Counted from the first letter of the stretch, positions 42,378 through 51,050 are shown. The stretch is 64,000 nt of DNA from Virgibacillus_O xinjiangensis (GCF_042643145.1 NZ_JBHRSA010000004.1:62001-126000), one strand, 5' to 3'. Numbers and translations are program-made. The notes: generated from the sequence alone by a model not told the origin.

Positions 42378-43547
42378 TTAAAAACACCTGATTTCTTCCC
42401 GATAGTCTTCAATGGCCTTCTGCAATTTAGGAAATTGATCGTGCGGAAATTGTTCCAAAATTGCTTTAGCCAGTTCAAATGCCACCACATGTTCCATCAC
42501 TACGGATGCAGCTGGCACAGCGCAGGCATCGGACCTTTCCACCGTTGCCTTGAATGGTTCTTTGGAATCGATATCTACACTCTGCAATGGTTTAAGCATC
42601 AAGGTAGGAATCGGCTTCATCACTCCTCTGACAACGATTGGCATGCCAGTGGTCATTCCGCCTTCAAAGCCGCCAAGGCGATTGGAAGTTCGGTAGTAGC
42701 CTTTTTCTTCTTCCCATGCAATTTCATCATGAACTTTGCTGCCGTTCATTCTGGCTGCTTCAAATCCAATGCCGAATTCTACACCTTTATAAGCATTGAT
42801 GCTTACTACACTGCCGGCAATCCTGCTGTCCAGTTTACGGTCATAATGGACATAAGAACCGATTCCGGCGGGCATTCCTTCTACATATACCTCGGTAACA
42901 CCACCGATAGAGTCTCCTTCTTTCTTCGCAGCATCAATAGCATCCATCATTTCTTGCTCAACATTTTTATCCAGCACCCGAACTGGTGATTCCTCAGAAG
43001 CTTGCTGCTTTTCCTCCATTGTCAGTGAATGCATTTCTTCTGCTCTGATTCCTGCGATCTCTTTGACAAACCCGCATACTTCTATTCCAAGTTGTTTAAG
43101 AAGGTTCTTCGCTACAGCACCTGCTGCTACTCTGGCTGCAGTCTCCCTTGCTGAAGATCTTTCCAGCACATTGCGCATGTCCCTATGTCCATACTTTAAA
43201 GCGCCGTTCAAATCTGCATGACCGGGTCTAGGCTTGGTAACTACCCGTCTCATCGCTGAATCATCTTCCAATGGGTCTTCGCCCATAATATCTGTCCAAT
43301 GTTTAAAATCATCATTATGTATAACCAAAGAAATAGGTGAACCAAGTGTATAGCCATGACGAACACCACTCGTAATCTCTGCCAGATCCTTTTCAATCTG
43401 CATCCTTTTCCCCCGTCCATGACCTTTCTGCCGACGGATCAGAGAATGGTTGATATCTTCCTTCAATAGAGGCATTCTGGCTGGCAACCCCTCGATAATA
43501 GTAGTAAGTTGTTTTCCATGCGATTCTCCTGCAGTTAAATAGCGCAC
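42378..43547 (-). CDS. aroC: Chorismate synthase
   Basis: A GTG at 43547 lies 9 bases after AGGAG and gives 389 residues starting RYLTAGESHG, as in the family; the longer frame from 43583 is rejected. Signature motifs are RRQKGHGRGKRMQIE, RPGHADLNGALKYGHRDMRNVLERSSARET and MNGSKVHDE. It makes chorismate from EPSP with reduced FMN. It heads the aro genes. The upstream neighbour is ndk; cheR, present between them in B. subtilis, is missing. Confidence 0.97.
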   Translation of the reverse strand: MRYLTAGESHGKQLTTIIEGLPARMPLLKEDINHSLIRRQKGHGRGKRMQIEKDLAEITSGVRHGYTLGSPISLVIHNDDFKHWTDIMGEDPLEDDSAMRRVVTKPRPGHADLNGALKYGHRDMRNVLERSSARETAARVAAGAVAKNLLKQLGIEVCGFVKEIAGIRAEEMHSLTMEEKQQASEESPVRVLDKNVEQEMMDAIDAAKKEGDSIGGVTEVYVEGMPAGIGSYVHYDRKLDSRIAGSVVSINAYKGVEFGIGFEAARMNGSKVHDEIAWEEEKGYYRTSNRLGGFEGGMTTGMPIVVRGVMKPIPTLMLKPLQSVDIDSKEPFKATVERSDACAVPAASVVMEHVVAFELAKAILEQFPHDQFPKLQKAIEDYREEIRCF

Positions 43548-43755
43548 TGAATGATTCTCCTTTTCACAATTAATTTTTCTCATAACTATAACATATTTAT
43601 TACTAGTTTTGGTGAAAACTTTTGAAAAAATTGATTAATCAACATTTATACCATTTATCTACCCGCTATATAGAATCACGGGCCTTGATTTCGACAACAG
43701 GTCTACTAGTCTGATATCATTCCGAAAAACGCAAACATGGTCCATTGCAGAACGA

Positions 43756-43787
43756 ATAACCCCCTCTGCCGAAGCAGAGGGGGTTAT
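43756..43787 (-). terminator. Hairpin after ndk
   Basis: A perfect 14-bp GC-rich stem (43756-43769, 43774-43787) directly follows the ndk stop on the minus strand. The T run is poor (TTATTCGTT), so termination may be partial. Confidence 0.65.
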
Positions 43788-43789
43788 GG

Positions 43790-44236
43790 TTAATAAATCC
43801 AGTTACTATCATGTTTAGAATAAGAGATAATCTCTTCGTTATCAAAGAAAAGGGCGATCTCCCTTTCCGCGCTTTCCGCTGAATCAGATCCATGGATGAT
43901 ATTTTTTCCGACAGTCAAACCATAATCCCCACGTACAGTACCAGACGCTGCCTCTTTAGGATTGGTCTTTCCCATCATGGAACGGGCTGTCAGAATGACA
44001 TCTTCCCCTTCCCATACCATAGCAAGAACAGGTCCTGATGTGATGAAGTCGACAAGTTCCCCGAAGAATGGTTTATCTTTATGCTCTCCGTAATGCTTCT
44101 CTGCAAGTTCATCAGAAATTGTCATCAATTTCGCTCCAGCCAATTTAAACCCCTTCGCTTCAAACCTTGCAATGATTGGACCGATCAAATTACGCTGTAC
44201 TCCATCTGGCTTAATCATCAAAAAAGTCTTTTCCAT
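43790..44236 (-). CDS. ndk: Nucleoside diphosphate kinase
   Basis: The ATG at 44236 gives the family start EKTFLMIKPDGVQRNLIG and 148 residues; the longer frame adds 23 non-conserved residues. The phosphorylated histidine is in NIIHGSDSAESAEREI. It equilibrates nucleoside triphosphates. It lies between hepT and aroC, in the same place as in B. subtilis. Confidence 0.97.
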   Translation of the reverse strand: MEKTFLMIKPDGVQRNLIGPIIARFEAKGFKLAGAKLMTISDELAEKHYGEHKDKPFFGELVDFITSGPVLAMVWEGEDVILTARSMMGKTNPKEAASGTVRGDYGLTVGKNIIHGSDSAESAEREIALFFDNEEIISYSKHDSNWIY

Positions 44237-44310
44237 TCTCGCACCCCACATACTATGTATTTTTGTAACCGATAACATTCTATCAAACTTTACAAAAAAT
44301 AACAATTATT

Positions 44311-45282
44311 CTACGAGCGTCTTTTTCCAATGTATTTAGCAATGTCTTCGAGCGTGCGCTTAGCTTTGTTATCAGGGAGGTTACTGACAGATTTCAAGGC
44401 CTTTTGCAGATATATTTCACTTAACTGGTAAGATCTTTCTACGGCGTCCGACCGTTTCAAGGAAACAATCAGATTGTTCATGTCTTCCTTGTCCACATTA
44501 CTTGGGTTATGGAAGGTTTTTTGCAACAATTGGCGGAAATCGGCATTTTCCATGGCGAACAATACTGGGAGTGTGATGTTTCCCTGAAGCAAGTCATTTC
44601 CTACCGGCTTGCCCAATTCCTCTTCTGTAGAAGTAAAATCCAGAATATCATCGATGATCTGATAGGACATTCCGATATAATAACCGTATTGATACAGCTT
44701 CTTTGCTTCCTGTTCGTGCAATCCGCTTACAAGCCCGCCAAGCTCACAACTGGTTGCTATTAACAAGGCCGTTTTCCGCTTGATTCTCCTCAAATAATTC
44801 CGGAGATTTTGGTTCCAATTATACTTGTCCTTGATCTGTTCTATTTCTCCGACACTTACTTCTACAATCGTTTTCGCAAGAAGGCGATGGACATTCGGCT
44901 GCTTGATGGATGTTATTTCTTCCAAAGCCCGGGCCAGTATATAATCACCTGTATACATCGCTACCCGGTTATCGTAAAGGCTTTTTATCGTAGGTTCTCC
45001 CCTTCTTAACGATGCATCATCTATTACATCGTCGTGGACCAGGGTAGCCATATGGATCAGCTCCAAGGCCACAGCGACCTTTCTCACTCTTTCCAGATCA
45101 TAGTTTCCCATCTGCCCTGCCAGAACAACAAAGACAGGACGGATTCTCTTCCCTCCTGCTTTCAATAAATGTGTCGACGTATCTCGAAGTACAGGGTGCT
45201 CTGCCTGTATGACATTATTCAAAGATTCTTCCACCATAGCCAGGTCTTTTTTTAGATATCCATAAATTTTAGCTATTTTCAT
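44311..45282 (-). CDS. hepT: Heptaprenyl diphosphate synthase component II
   Basis: Catalytic subunit of a two-part prenyltransferase that builds the C35 side chain of menaquinone-7. The ATG at 45282 has AAGGTG 6 bases upstream and gives 323 residues. Both aspartate-rich motifs are present: DDVIDDASLRRGEPT and DDILDFT. It pairs with HepS encoded at the other end of the hepS-menG-hepT operon. Confidence 0.96.
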   Translation of the reverse strand: MKIAKIYGYLKKDLAMVEESLNNVIQAEHPVLRDTSTHLLKAGGKRIRPVFVVLAGQMGNYDLERVRKVAVALELIHMATLVHDDVIDDASLRRGEPTIKSLYDNRVAMYTGDYILARALEEITSIKQPNVHRLLAKTIVEVSVGEIEQIKDKYNWNQNLRNYLRRIKRKTALLIATSCELGGLVSGLHEQEAKKLYQYGYYIGMSYQIIDDILDFTSTEEELGKPVGNDLLQGNITLPVLFAMENADFRQLLQKTFHNPSNVDKEDMNNLIVSLKRSDAVERSYQLSEIYLQKALKSVSNLPDNKAKRTLEDIAKYIGKRRS

Positions 45283-45309
45283 CTGTGTCACCTTATTTTA
45301 CAACCAATA

Positions 45310-46014
45310 TTATTTGATTCCCATATGCATAGCAGCTACCCCGCCTGTGTAGCTTTTAACTTGTACTGTTGAAAACCCTGCATCAAGGAACATTTGTTTC
45401 AGCTTATTTTTATCAGGAAAGTTTCTAGCAGATTCATTAAGCCATGCGTACTCTTTATAGCTTTTTGCCATCAGTCTTCCTATTACCGGCATTATGAAGC
45501 GAAAATAGAAATAATATAACTGCCGGTAGCCAATCAACGTAGGCTGGGAAGTCTCCAGGCATACGGCAAGACCTCCAGGTTTCACAACACGCCTCATCTC
45601 TTTCAGAACAGTCATATAGTCAGGTACGTTACGAAGTCCGAAACCAATAGTAACATAATCAAACGAGTCATCTTCAAACGGCAGTTCCATAGCGTTGCCA
45701 TGGACAAGTTCAACTTGCTCTAGCGAGGAACTCTCTTTTTTCTCTTTTGCTACTGACAACATATTACGGCTGAAATCAAGCCCGACAACTTTTCCTTCCG
45801 TTCCTACTGACTCAGCTAGAGATATAGTCCAATCCCCCGTGCCACAGCAAACATCCAGAGCCTTCCCACCTTCTTTGACTTTCATCCTTTTCATTACGTC
45901 TTTACGCCATGCCTTATGCCTCTGAAAGGAAATGATGGAATTCATGGAATCATATTTAGAATATATCTTTTCAAACACATTGTGTACACGTTCTTCTTTA
46001 GATTGTCCTGGCAT
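45310..46014 (-). CDS. menG: Demethylmenaquinone methyltransferase
   Basis: This 234-residue class I SAM methyltransferase (UbiE/MenG) performs the last step in menaquinone synthesis. Motifs are YDSMNSIISFQRHKAWR, DVCCGTGDWTISLAE (SAM site), YVTIGFGLRNVPD and VKPGGLAVCLETSQPT. It lies between hepS and hepT, as in B. subtilis, so side-chain assembly and ring methylation are made together. Confidence 0.96.
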   Translation of the reverse strand: MPGQSKEERVHNVFEKIYSKYDSMNSIISFQRHKAWRKDVMKRMKVKEGGKALDVCCGTGDWTISLAESVGTEGKVVGLDFSRNMLSVAKEKKESSSLEQVELVHGNAMELPFEDDSFDYVTIGFGLRNVPDYMTVLKEMRRVVKPGGLAVCLETSQPTLIGYRQLYYFYFRFIMPVIGRLMAKSYKEYAWLNESARNFPDKNKLKQMFLDAGFSTVQVKSYTGGVAAMHMGIK

Positions 46015-46030
46015 GTTTTACCGTCCTCCA

Positions 46031-46801
46031 CTATCGAGCTTCATTATAATTATGTTGGCGTATTACTGAATGTAGGTATTCTCTATAAAGCCGATGCGAT
46101 TCAGGTATCTTCCCTACCAATATTTCCAGCTGCCGGAGGTTTTCTCTGACGACTGCTTTAGCATTGCTTACAAAGTAAGATCCTGAAACACTGGCAGCCT
46201 GTTCCATCCAAACATCTGAAAAGGAGAGTTCTCCTGATTCCGGCTTATGCGTTTGTCTGATCAATTTATTGGTCACCAGCCATTTCCCAGCCACCTCTGG
46301 CGGAAAGGAATCACCAAGAAATTGGGCGACATGCTGTAATAGCAGAAATTCCATTTCTTCCCTCATATCCATGAGGTCCTGAAATGTTCCTATACTGCTT
46401 TGGTAAATTTTCATCTTTATCTCATTAATTTCTTTAATTGCTGAAGCAAGGATATGTATAAACTCAAAATCGTCTATTTCGGATAAGAGGAGGTAATATA
46501 ATCCACTATAATAATCACCTGCCAACACTTTCAGCTGATTGGCAATGCTCCACCTTTCCCCTTGACTATGGGCTGGTACAGTGTCATGGGTATCCAACGC
46601 AGTCTGAGCAAGCATCGCAGTAACGATATACCGCTGCTTTTGTTGATCTGACACATCAGAGTGATTGATGATAGTTGTCAAAATTGTAAGTTTTTCATCG
46701 TCAATGACGGGCTTGGGTATATATTTATCCAGAAAGACGTGCTGGATCTTTTTCTCTATCTGTGCCTTATAAGACCGTATGTCTATACTAGATGTTTCCA
46801 A
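46031..46801 (-). CDS. hepS: Heptaprenyl diphosphate synthase component I
   Basis: The non-catalytic subunit, 256 residues, of the menaquinone side-chain synthase. The conserved block YIVTAMLAQTALDTHDTVP and DYYSGLYYLLLSEIDD are seen. It starts with TTG behind AGGTG (7 bases). It fixes product length by binding HepT. It is first in the hepS-menG-hepT operon, with an extended -10 promoter upstream. Confidence 0.93.
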   Translation of the reverse strand: METSSIDIRSYKAQIEKKIQHVFLDKYIPKPVIDDEKLTILTTIINHSDVSDQQKQRYIVTAMLAQTALDTHDTVPAHSQGERWSIANQLKVLAGDYYSGLYYLLLSEIDDFEFIHILASAIKEINEIKMKIYQSSIGTFQDLMDMREEMEFLLLQHVAQFLGDSFPPEVAGKWLVTNKLIRQTHKPESGELSFSDVWMEQAASVSGSYFVSNAKAVVRENLRQLEILVGKIPESHRLYREYLHSVIRQHNYNEAR

Positions 46802-46847
46802 ATCAAATCACCTGAGCCCTTTCATCTATTCCGTAATCGCTGATGTT

Positions 46848-46856
46848 ATTATAGCA
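46848..46856 (-). promoter_or_regulatory. Extended -10 promoter of hepS-menG-hepT
   Basis: TGCTATAAT on the minus strand: a consensus TATAAT (46853-46848) with a TGN extension. No good -35 is seen. It lies about 50 bases ahead of the hepS start. Confidence 0.5.
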
Positions 46857-46929
46857 TAAGTTCACAGGGTATCGATAACAAAGATTCAAAGACAAGGAAG
46901 AGCAGAGCATAGACATACAGCCATCCGCT

Positions 46930-47151
46930 CTAGTTTTCCACTTCCCCATGGCTTGTTTGGATAATTGCCTTTCCCCTTACTTTCACCGCAGAAGTATGCT
47001 CTGTAAATTGGGCAATCATCACCTCATCTTTATCCAGCTTTTCGGAATGATGGAATTTGGTGTTACTGCCTCTAGTAAGCCCGATTACATTCACGCCGTC
47101 TTCAAGCGCTTTGATTACAAAGAAATCAGATTTTTCGTTTGAATGCTCCAT
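46930..47151 (-). CDS. mtrB: Tryptophan RNA-binding attenuation protein TRAP
   Basis: A 73-residue protein nearly identical in its core to B. subtilis TRAP: DFFVIKALEDGVNVIGLTRG, TKFHHSEKLDKDEVMIAQFTEHTSAVKVRG. The 11-subunit ring binds tryptophan and then GAG/UAG repeats in leader RNAs to switch off trp genes. Here the trp operon is absent from its usual place in the aro cluster, and folE (mtrA), normally upstream, is also absent. TRAP targets must lie outside the window. Confidence 0.96.
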   Translation of the reverse strand: MEHSNEKSDFFVIKALEDGVNVIGLTRGSNTKFHHSEKLDKDEVMIAQFTEHTSAVKVRGKAIIQTSHGEVEN

Positions 47152-47224
47152 GGTATGGTAAGCCTCCTGTAACCATTTACTTTAAATATCGTCCATTTCC
47201 ACCTCTATGTCAATAACAGCATAA

Positions 47225-47247
47225 AAAAAGGGCGCGCATACGCACCC
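47225..47247 (-). terminator. Terminator of hbs
   Basis: A short GC-rich stem (GGGTGC pairing with GCGCCC, one wobble) is followed by TTTTTTTAT on the minus strand, 20 bases beyond the hbs stop. Confidence 0.75.
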
Positions 47248-47267
47248 CTTTTCAAGCCCTATGTAGA

Positions 47268-47540
47268 TTATTTTACGCTGTCCTTAAGGGCTTTGCCTGG
47301 TTTGAAAGCAGGAACTTTGCTTGCAGGAATTTCGATTTCTTCTCCTGTTTGCGGATTGCGGCCTTTACGAGCTGAACGCTCACGTACTTCAAAGTTACCA
47401 AACCCGATTAATTGTACTTTTTCACCGTTTTTAAGGGAATCCATGACAGAGTCGAAAACTGCATCTACTGCTTTAGTAGCCTCTTTCTTGGAAATGTCGC
47501 TTTTTTCGGCTACAGCATTTACTAAGTCTGTTTTGTTCAT
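47268..47540 (-). CDS. hbs: DNA-binding protein HU
   Basis: The ATG at 47540 follows GGAGGAGGTG and gives 90 residues; the longer frame is rejected. It shows the full HU signature: NKTDLVNAVAEKSDISKKEATKAVDAVFDSV, GFGNFEVRERSARKGRNPQTGEEIEIPASKVPAFKPGKALKD. HU compacts the nucleoid. The gene is monocistronic with its own terminator and a long upstream region. Confidence 0.98.
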   Translation of the reverse strand: MNKTDLVNAVAEKSDISKKEATKAVDAVFDSVMDSLKNGEKVQLIGFGNFEVRERSARKGRNPQTGEEIEIPASKVPAFKPGKALKDSVK

Positions 47541-47908
47541 GACATTCACCTCCTCCCAATACTTCAATCGACTACTTTGGAACAAATAGCTGGTTACCAA
47601 CATTTGTTTACCAATTTGTCAGCTTTTATACTAAGTTATCACCTAACTCATTAGATGACAAGGCTTATCTTAACTGAGATTACAGCAAAATTCAACAATA
47701 ACTACCCATTTTTGCCATATTTATTAAAAATGGAAGGAACCCTTATCCCTTAGCCGACATTTTTATTGAAAATTCAATGAAAACTTGTCCTGTCAAGCCC
47801 TGTGAAATCTTCCTCTATTTCCATTGTCCCCGCCCCTCCAAATACCAAATTTTATCGGGAATTATGGAACCAAGTGATTATCAAACAAAAAAGCAGCTGA
47901 ATCAGCTG
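47541..47908. other. Long gene-poor stretch between spoIVA and hbs
   Basis: This holds the spoIVA terminator at its right end, one possible 16-codon peptide (47774-47824) and the hbs promoter region. The best hbs promoter candidate on the minus strand is TTGAAT-N17-TAAGAT, a 4/6 plus 4/6 match, near 47670-47700. I see no further gene. Confidence 0.5.
47774..47824 (-). CDS. Possible 16-residue peptide between spoIVA and hbs
   Basis: ATG at 47824 stands 8 bases after a strong GGAGGGG site and opens MEIEEDFTGLDRTSFH, ending in TGA. The product is acidic. It follows the spoIVA terminator and precedes hbs by about 230 bases. There is no family match I know and no firm promoter. The strength of the ribosome site is the only support. 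Confidence 0.2.
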   Translation of the reverse strand: MEIEEDFTGLDRTSFH

Positions 47909-47911
47909 CTA
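47886..47911 (-). terminator. Terminator of spoIVA
   Basis: A 9-bp palindromic stem AGCAGCTGA/TCAGCTGCT begins at the spoIVA stop and ends in TTTTTTGTTTG on the minus strand. Confidence 0.85.
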
Positions 47912-49387
47912 TAGGATAATTGCTATCATTCCACCCGACCCCTCATTTATGATTCGCTCGAGTGTATCTTTCAGTTTATATCGTGCATTTTCAGGCATCA
48001 ACGAGATCTTGCCTTGGATGCCTTCCCTGACAATCGAACTTAATGACCTTCCGAAAATATCAGATTCCCATATCGATAAAGGATCTTCTTCAAAGTCCTG
48101 CATTAAATAACGTACAAGTTCTTCACTCTGCTTCTCTGTTCCTATTATCGGAGAGAATTCTGATTCCACTTCCACCTTGATCATATGGATAGAAGGAGCC
48201 ACCGCTTTCAGTTTCACACCAAAACGTGATCCCTGCCGAATAATTTCCGGTTCATCCAGTATCATATCTTCCAAGGAAGGAGCAGCTATTCCATAGCCAG
48301 TCTGTTTTACCATCTGTAATGCCCCTGAAACCTGATCGTACTCTCTTTTTGCGTGGGCAAAGTTCTGCATTAGTTCCAGAAGATGGTCTTTCCCCCGGAT
48401 CTCTTCTCCAACAATTTCTTTCAATACCTGGTCATATAGATAATCTGGTGCATGCAGATCAATCTCTGCAACTCCTTCTCCCATCTCCATCCCCGCAATG
48501 TTCGCTTGGTCAATGTAGTCGTATTCTGAAAAGTCAGTGACAATCTGGTCGACATCCCGAAGTCTTCTTATATTTTTTACGGTTGTTTGAATAGCGTCTT
48601 GATAATTGCGGCGCAGCCAATGGTTTTCCTTTAGAACCATCACCCAGCTTGGTAGATTTACATTTACTTCCAATACAGGGAACTCATAAAGCGCTTCCCT
48701 CAGTACTCGGTAGACATCATGCTCTGTCATGGATTCTATACTGACAGCCACCACTGGAATATCATATTTCTCTGATAGATCTTGCCTTAGCAGCTCTGTT
48801 TCATGTGTACCGGGGTGAAGTGTATTCACAATCATGATGAACGGCTTGCCTACTTCTTTCAATTCATCTACTACTTTTGCCTCTGCCTGAAGGAAATCAT
48901 CCCTTGGGATGTCTCCAATACTGCCGTCGGTGGTGACCACTACTCCAATGGTGGAATGCTCTTGTATGACTTTCCTAGTGCCGATCTCGGCAGCATCATG
49001 GAATGGAATTGGATCTTCATACCATGGAGTATGGACCATTCGTGGCCCGTTTTCATCTTCAAAACCTTTCGCGCTCTCCACAGCATATCCTACACAGTCA
49101 ACTAGGCGTACATTGACATCCAAAGCATCTTCTACATTCACAGACACGGCTTGGTTAGGTATGAACTTTGGTTCTGTCGTCATAATCGTCTTGCCTGCAG
49201 CACTTTGTGGAAGCTCATCATGAGCCCTTGCACGCTCACTTTCCTCTTCAATATTTGGCAACACAACGAGTTCCATGAACTTTTTGATGAACGTCGACTT
49301 ACCCGTCCGGACAGCCCCCACTATACCCAGATAGATATCTCCATTTGTCCGCTTGGAAATATCTTTGAAAATATCAATTTTTTCCAA
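47909..49387 (-). CDS. spoIVA: Stage IV sporulation protein A, spore coat ATPase
   Basis: A TTG at 49387 with GGAGGGG upstream gives 492 residues, exactly the B. subtilis length; the 19-residue extension in the open frame is rejected. SpoIVA is the mother-cell ATPase that polymerises on the forespore as the coat basement. It has Walker A GAVRTGKSTFIKKF, the LVDCVGYAV Walker B-like region, NTLHPG, and the conserved C-terminus GSGGMIAIIL that binds SpoVM. A sigma-E promoter match lies about 60 bases upstream. Confidence 0.98.
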   Translation of the reverse strand: MEKIDIFKDISKRTNGDIYLGIVGAVRTGKSTFIKKFMELVVLPNIEEESERARAHDELPQSAAGKTIMTTEPKFIPNQAVSVNVEDALDVNVRLVDCVGYAVESAKGFEDENGPRMVHTPWYEDPIPFHDAAEIGTRKVIQEHSTIGVVVTTDGSIGDIPRDDFLQAEAKVVDELKEVGKPFIMIVNTLHPGTHETELLRQDLSEKYDIPVVAVSIESMTEHDVYRVLREALYEFPVLEVNVNLPSWVMVLKENHWLRRNYQDAIQTTVKNIRRLRDVDQIVTDFSEYDYIDQANIAGMEMGEGVAEIDLHAPDYLYDQVLKEIVGEEIRGKDHLLELMQNFAHAKREYDQVSGALQMVKQTGYGIAAPSLEDMILDEPEIIRQGSRFGVKLKAVAPSIHMIKVEVESEFSPIIGTEKQSEELVRYLMQDFEEDPLSIWESDIFGRSLSSIVREGIQGKISLMPENARYKLKDTLERIINEGSGGMIAIIL

Positions 49388-49448
49388 AAGATCCCCTCCC
49401 GATCCTCGTGCGATTGATATAAATAACCTGCGAATATTTGACATTACA

Positions 49449-49479
49449 ATTCTATGATGTTGTCCTACCCTATTATGAC
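49449..49479 (-). promoter_or_regulatory. Sigma-E promoter of spoIVA
   Basis: GTCATAAT (49479-49472), 15 bases, CATAGAAT (49456-49449) on the minus strand. The known sigma-E -10 is CATACAAT and the -35 resembles GTCATATT, so both elements match in 7 of 8 positions with correct spacing. SpoIVA is a known sigma-E gene. Confidence 0.7.
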
Positions 49480-49518
49480 TTCATTATGATGGAATAAAGA
49501 ATAAATACAGGGCAGAAA

Positions 49519-49551
49519 TAAAAACCCTTGAAACAGTATATGTCTCAAGGG
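49519..49551 (-). terminator. Terminator of yphE-yphF
   Basis: A 10-bp stem (49525-49534, 49542-49551, one mismatch) is followed by TTTTTATTTC on the minus strand. Confidence 0.8.
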
Positions 49552-49567
49552 ATGCTTTATGCAGGCA

Positions 49568-50302
49568 TTATTCATTTGTTTCCTGAGTTAGAAAGACTGG
49601 TTCACCGTCCTGCAATGTATATGGGAGGGAATAGGCAGGGACGAAAGGAGTGTTTTCCGCGAGAAGATAACGAATATCATCACCCTCCTCGTAACTATGG
49701 TCATATTCCTCCAAGGCATTGTTCAGATCAATCCGATAGTCAATATATAAATGTCCCTCCACATCCATGACAATAGGAAGGTTTTCTCCCGAGAATGGGC
49801 TAACGACTGTAGGGGCAGCATCGAAGCCTAATGCTTCATGGTCCAAAGTATAGATGCCTTCGGAAATTTCTCTGCCATATGGCGGGTAAATATGTTCGTT
49901 CCTATAGCCGTTCAATTGTACGTTTACATTCCGGATCGCTTCGGTATTCCTAAGGTCAATCAGCCTCACTTTTGGATCATCTTCGGGTGTAATGATGCTG
50001 TATTGATAATACCCTCCGCTTTCATATGCATTTGGTGGTATCTCTGATAGAATATTGGCTTCTTTTAAGGCTGTAAAATCAATCAAATATTTTTGGAAGA
50101 TCGGTGTATCGTTGTCTTTCGTCTTAATAGGCAGCAGTCCACCTTCCTCTTCGCGGAAATCTTCAATGGCTGACTGTACCATTTCAAGCTGTTGTTCGTT
50201 GGGCTGGTTGTTTTTAGAACGTTCACTATCCGGGTATAGACAGCCGCTCAACAGCAGAACAAATACTCCAGCAATAATGGCTCTAATGTATGTATGCTTC
50301 AA
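49568..50302 (-). CDS. yphF: YphF-like lipoprotein
   Basis: This 244-residue protein has a lipoprotein signal peptide ending in LLLSGC (Cys21), so it is anchored outside the membrane. The mature part is acidic and tyrosine rich (YYQYSIITPEDD, YPPYGREISEGIYTLDHE). It matches YphF of B. subtilis, whose function is unknown, and lies behind yphE as there. Position among sporulation genes suggests but does not prove a sporulation role. Confidence 0.85.
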   Translation of the reverse strand: MKHTYIRAIIAGVFVLLLSGCLYPDSERSKNNQPNEQQLEMVQSAIEDFREEEGGLLPIKTKDNDTPIFQKYLIDFTALKEANILSEIPPNAYESGGYYQYSIITPEDDPKVRLIDLRNTEAIRNVNVQLNGYRNEHIYPPYGREISEGIYTLDHEALGFDAAPTVVSPFSGENLPIVMDVEGHLYIDYRIDLNNALEEYDHSYEEGDDIRYLLAENTPFVPAYSLPYTLQDGEPVFLTQETNE

Positions 50303-50321
50303 CCAGATAGCCTCCTCTCGT

Positions 50322-50516
50322 TCACATTGTTGGTCCGCTGAATACTATAAAGAAGATAATCAAGGCACCTGTAATGAACAGGATGTAAGCTGCTGCAGCA
50401 ATAATGAAGGATAGTATTCCCTTCAATTTATGACGACTCCACAAAATCAGGCCCATTGCGATGATCAAGAATGCCATCCCCGCAAAAGAGACCCACATTT
50501 TATCCATAGCACTCAT
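50322..50516 (-). CDS. yphE: YphE family small membrane protein (DUF2768)
   Basis: A 64-residue protein with two hydrophobic helices (VSFAGMAFLIIAMGLILW and FIIAAAAYILFITGALIIFFIVF) joined by a short basic loop. It matches DUF2768/YphE. Function is unknown. The start has GGAGTGGAG. It precedes yphF by 20 bases, and an extended -10 promoter lies upstream. Confidence 0.88.
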   Translation of the reverse strand: MSAMDKMWVSFAGMAFLIIAMGLILWSRHKLKGILSFIIAAAAYILFITGALIIFFIVFSGPTM

Positions 50517-50562
50517 ATGTTTTCACTCCACTCCTGACTGATAAACTAGTATAACAAATGAT

Positions 50563-50571
50563 ATTATATCA
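50563..50571 (-). promoter_or_regulatory. Extended -10 promoter of yphE-yphF
   Basis: TGATATAAT on the minus strand: consensus TATAAT (50568-50563) with a TGN extension, about 45 bases upstream of the yphE ATG. No clear -35. Confidence 0.45.
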
Positions 50572-50649
50572 TAATCATACTAGCAGCGCAGAATGAGAAT
50601 TACATTGCTGGGCACCTGCACACCGCCCCTCGCCTGAGGAGAAGCAAGT

Positions 50650-50690
50650 AAAAAAATCCGGAATGGAGGGGGCTTTGCTCCATTCCGGCT
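50650..50690 (-). terminator. Terminator of the der-gpsA-spoVIF region
   Basis: A perfect 11-bp stem CCGGAATGGAG/CTCCATTCCGG (50658-50668, 50679-50689) is followed by ATTTTTTTAC on the minus strand, 100 bases after the spoVIF stop. Confidence 0.88.
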
Positions 50691-50789
50691 TGACTAAATA
50701 ATATCCGCAGCAACTCTATTCAAGAATGCTTGTGCGATTTATCTTATGCATGTAGCTGCATGATTGCATCGTCACTTGCCCAAACAAGT

Positions 50790-51050
50790 TTATTTTTTAA
50801 ACAGCTGATTTAGGGTGTTCATGTCTGCTGGCATTTTATTTTTGGTGATGGCTTCCACTATGCGATCTTCTTTTTCCTTAGATAGTGGTTTATTAGCCAT
50901 CCTAGCCAACTGGCGAACAAGGCCTCTGACTGTTCTCTCATCGGAAAAATCAGCATGCTTTACCGAATCAGCTACTTTATAAACGTCATTCGGATCTATA
51001 TTAGCACTTTGCTGTAACTTGTCGAATAGACCTTTTTGAAATTGATCCAC
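50790..51050 (-). CDS. spoVIF: Stage VI sporulation protein F
   Basis: This 86-residue protein starts with GTG after AGGAAGG. It has the SpoVIF features FFDKIQ-like LFDKLQQSANIDPNDVYKVADSVKHADFSDE and VRGLVRQLARMANKPLSKEKEDRIVEAI. In B. subtilis SpoVIF (YjcC) is a mother-cell protein needed for late coat assembly under GerR/sigma-K control; the gene is elsewhere there. Here it lies downstream of gpsA. Confidence 0.88.
   Translation of the reverse strand: MDQFQKGLFDKLQQSANIDPNDVYKVADSVKHADFSDERTVRGLVRQLARMANKPLSKEKEDRIVEAITKNKMPADMNTLNQLFKK

Noticed and set aside
42375..42989. 204-residue plus-strand open frame
   Set aside because: Antisense to aroC, without ribosome site or family features.
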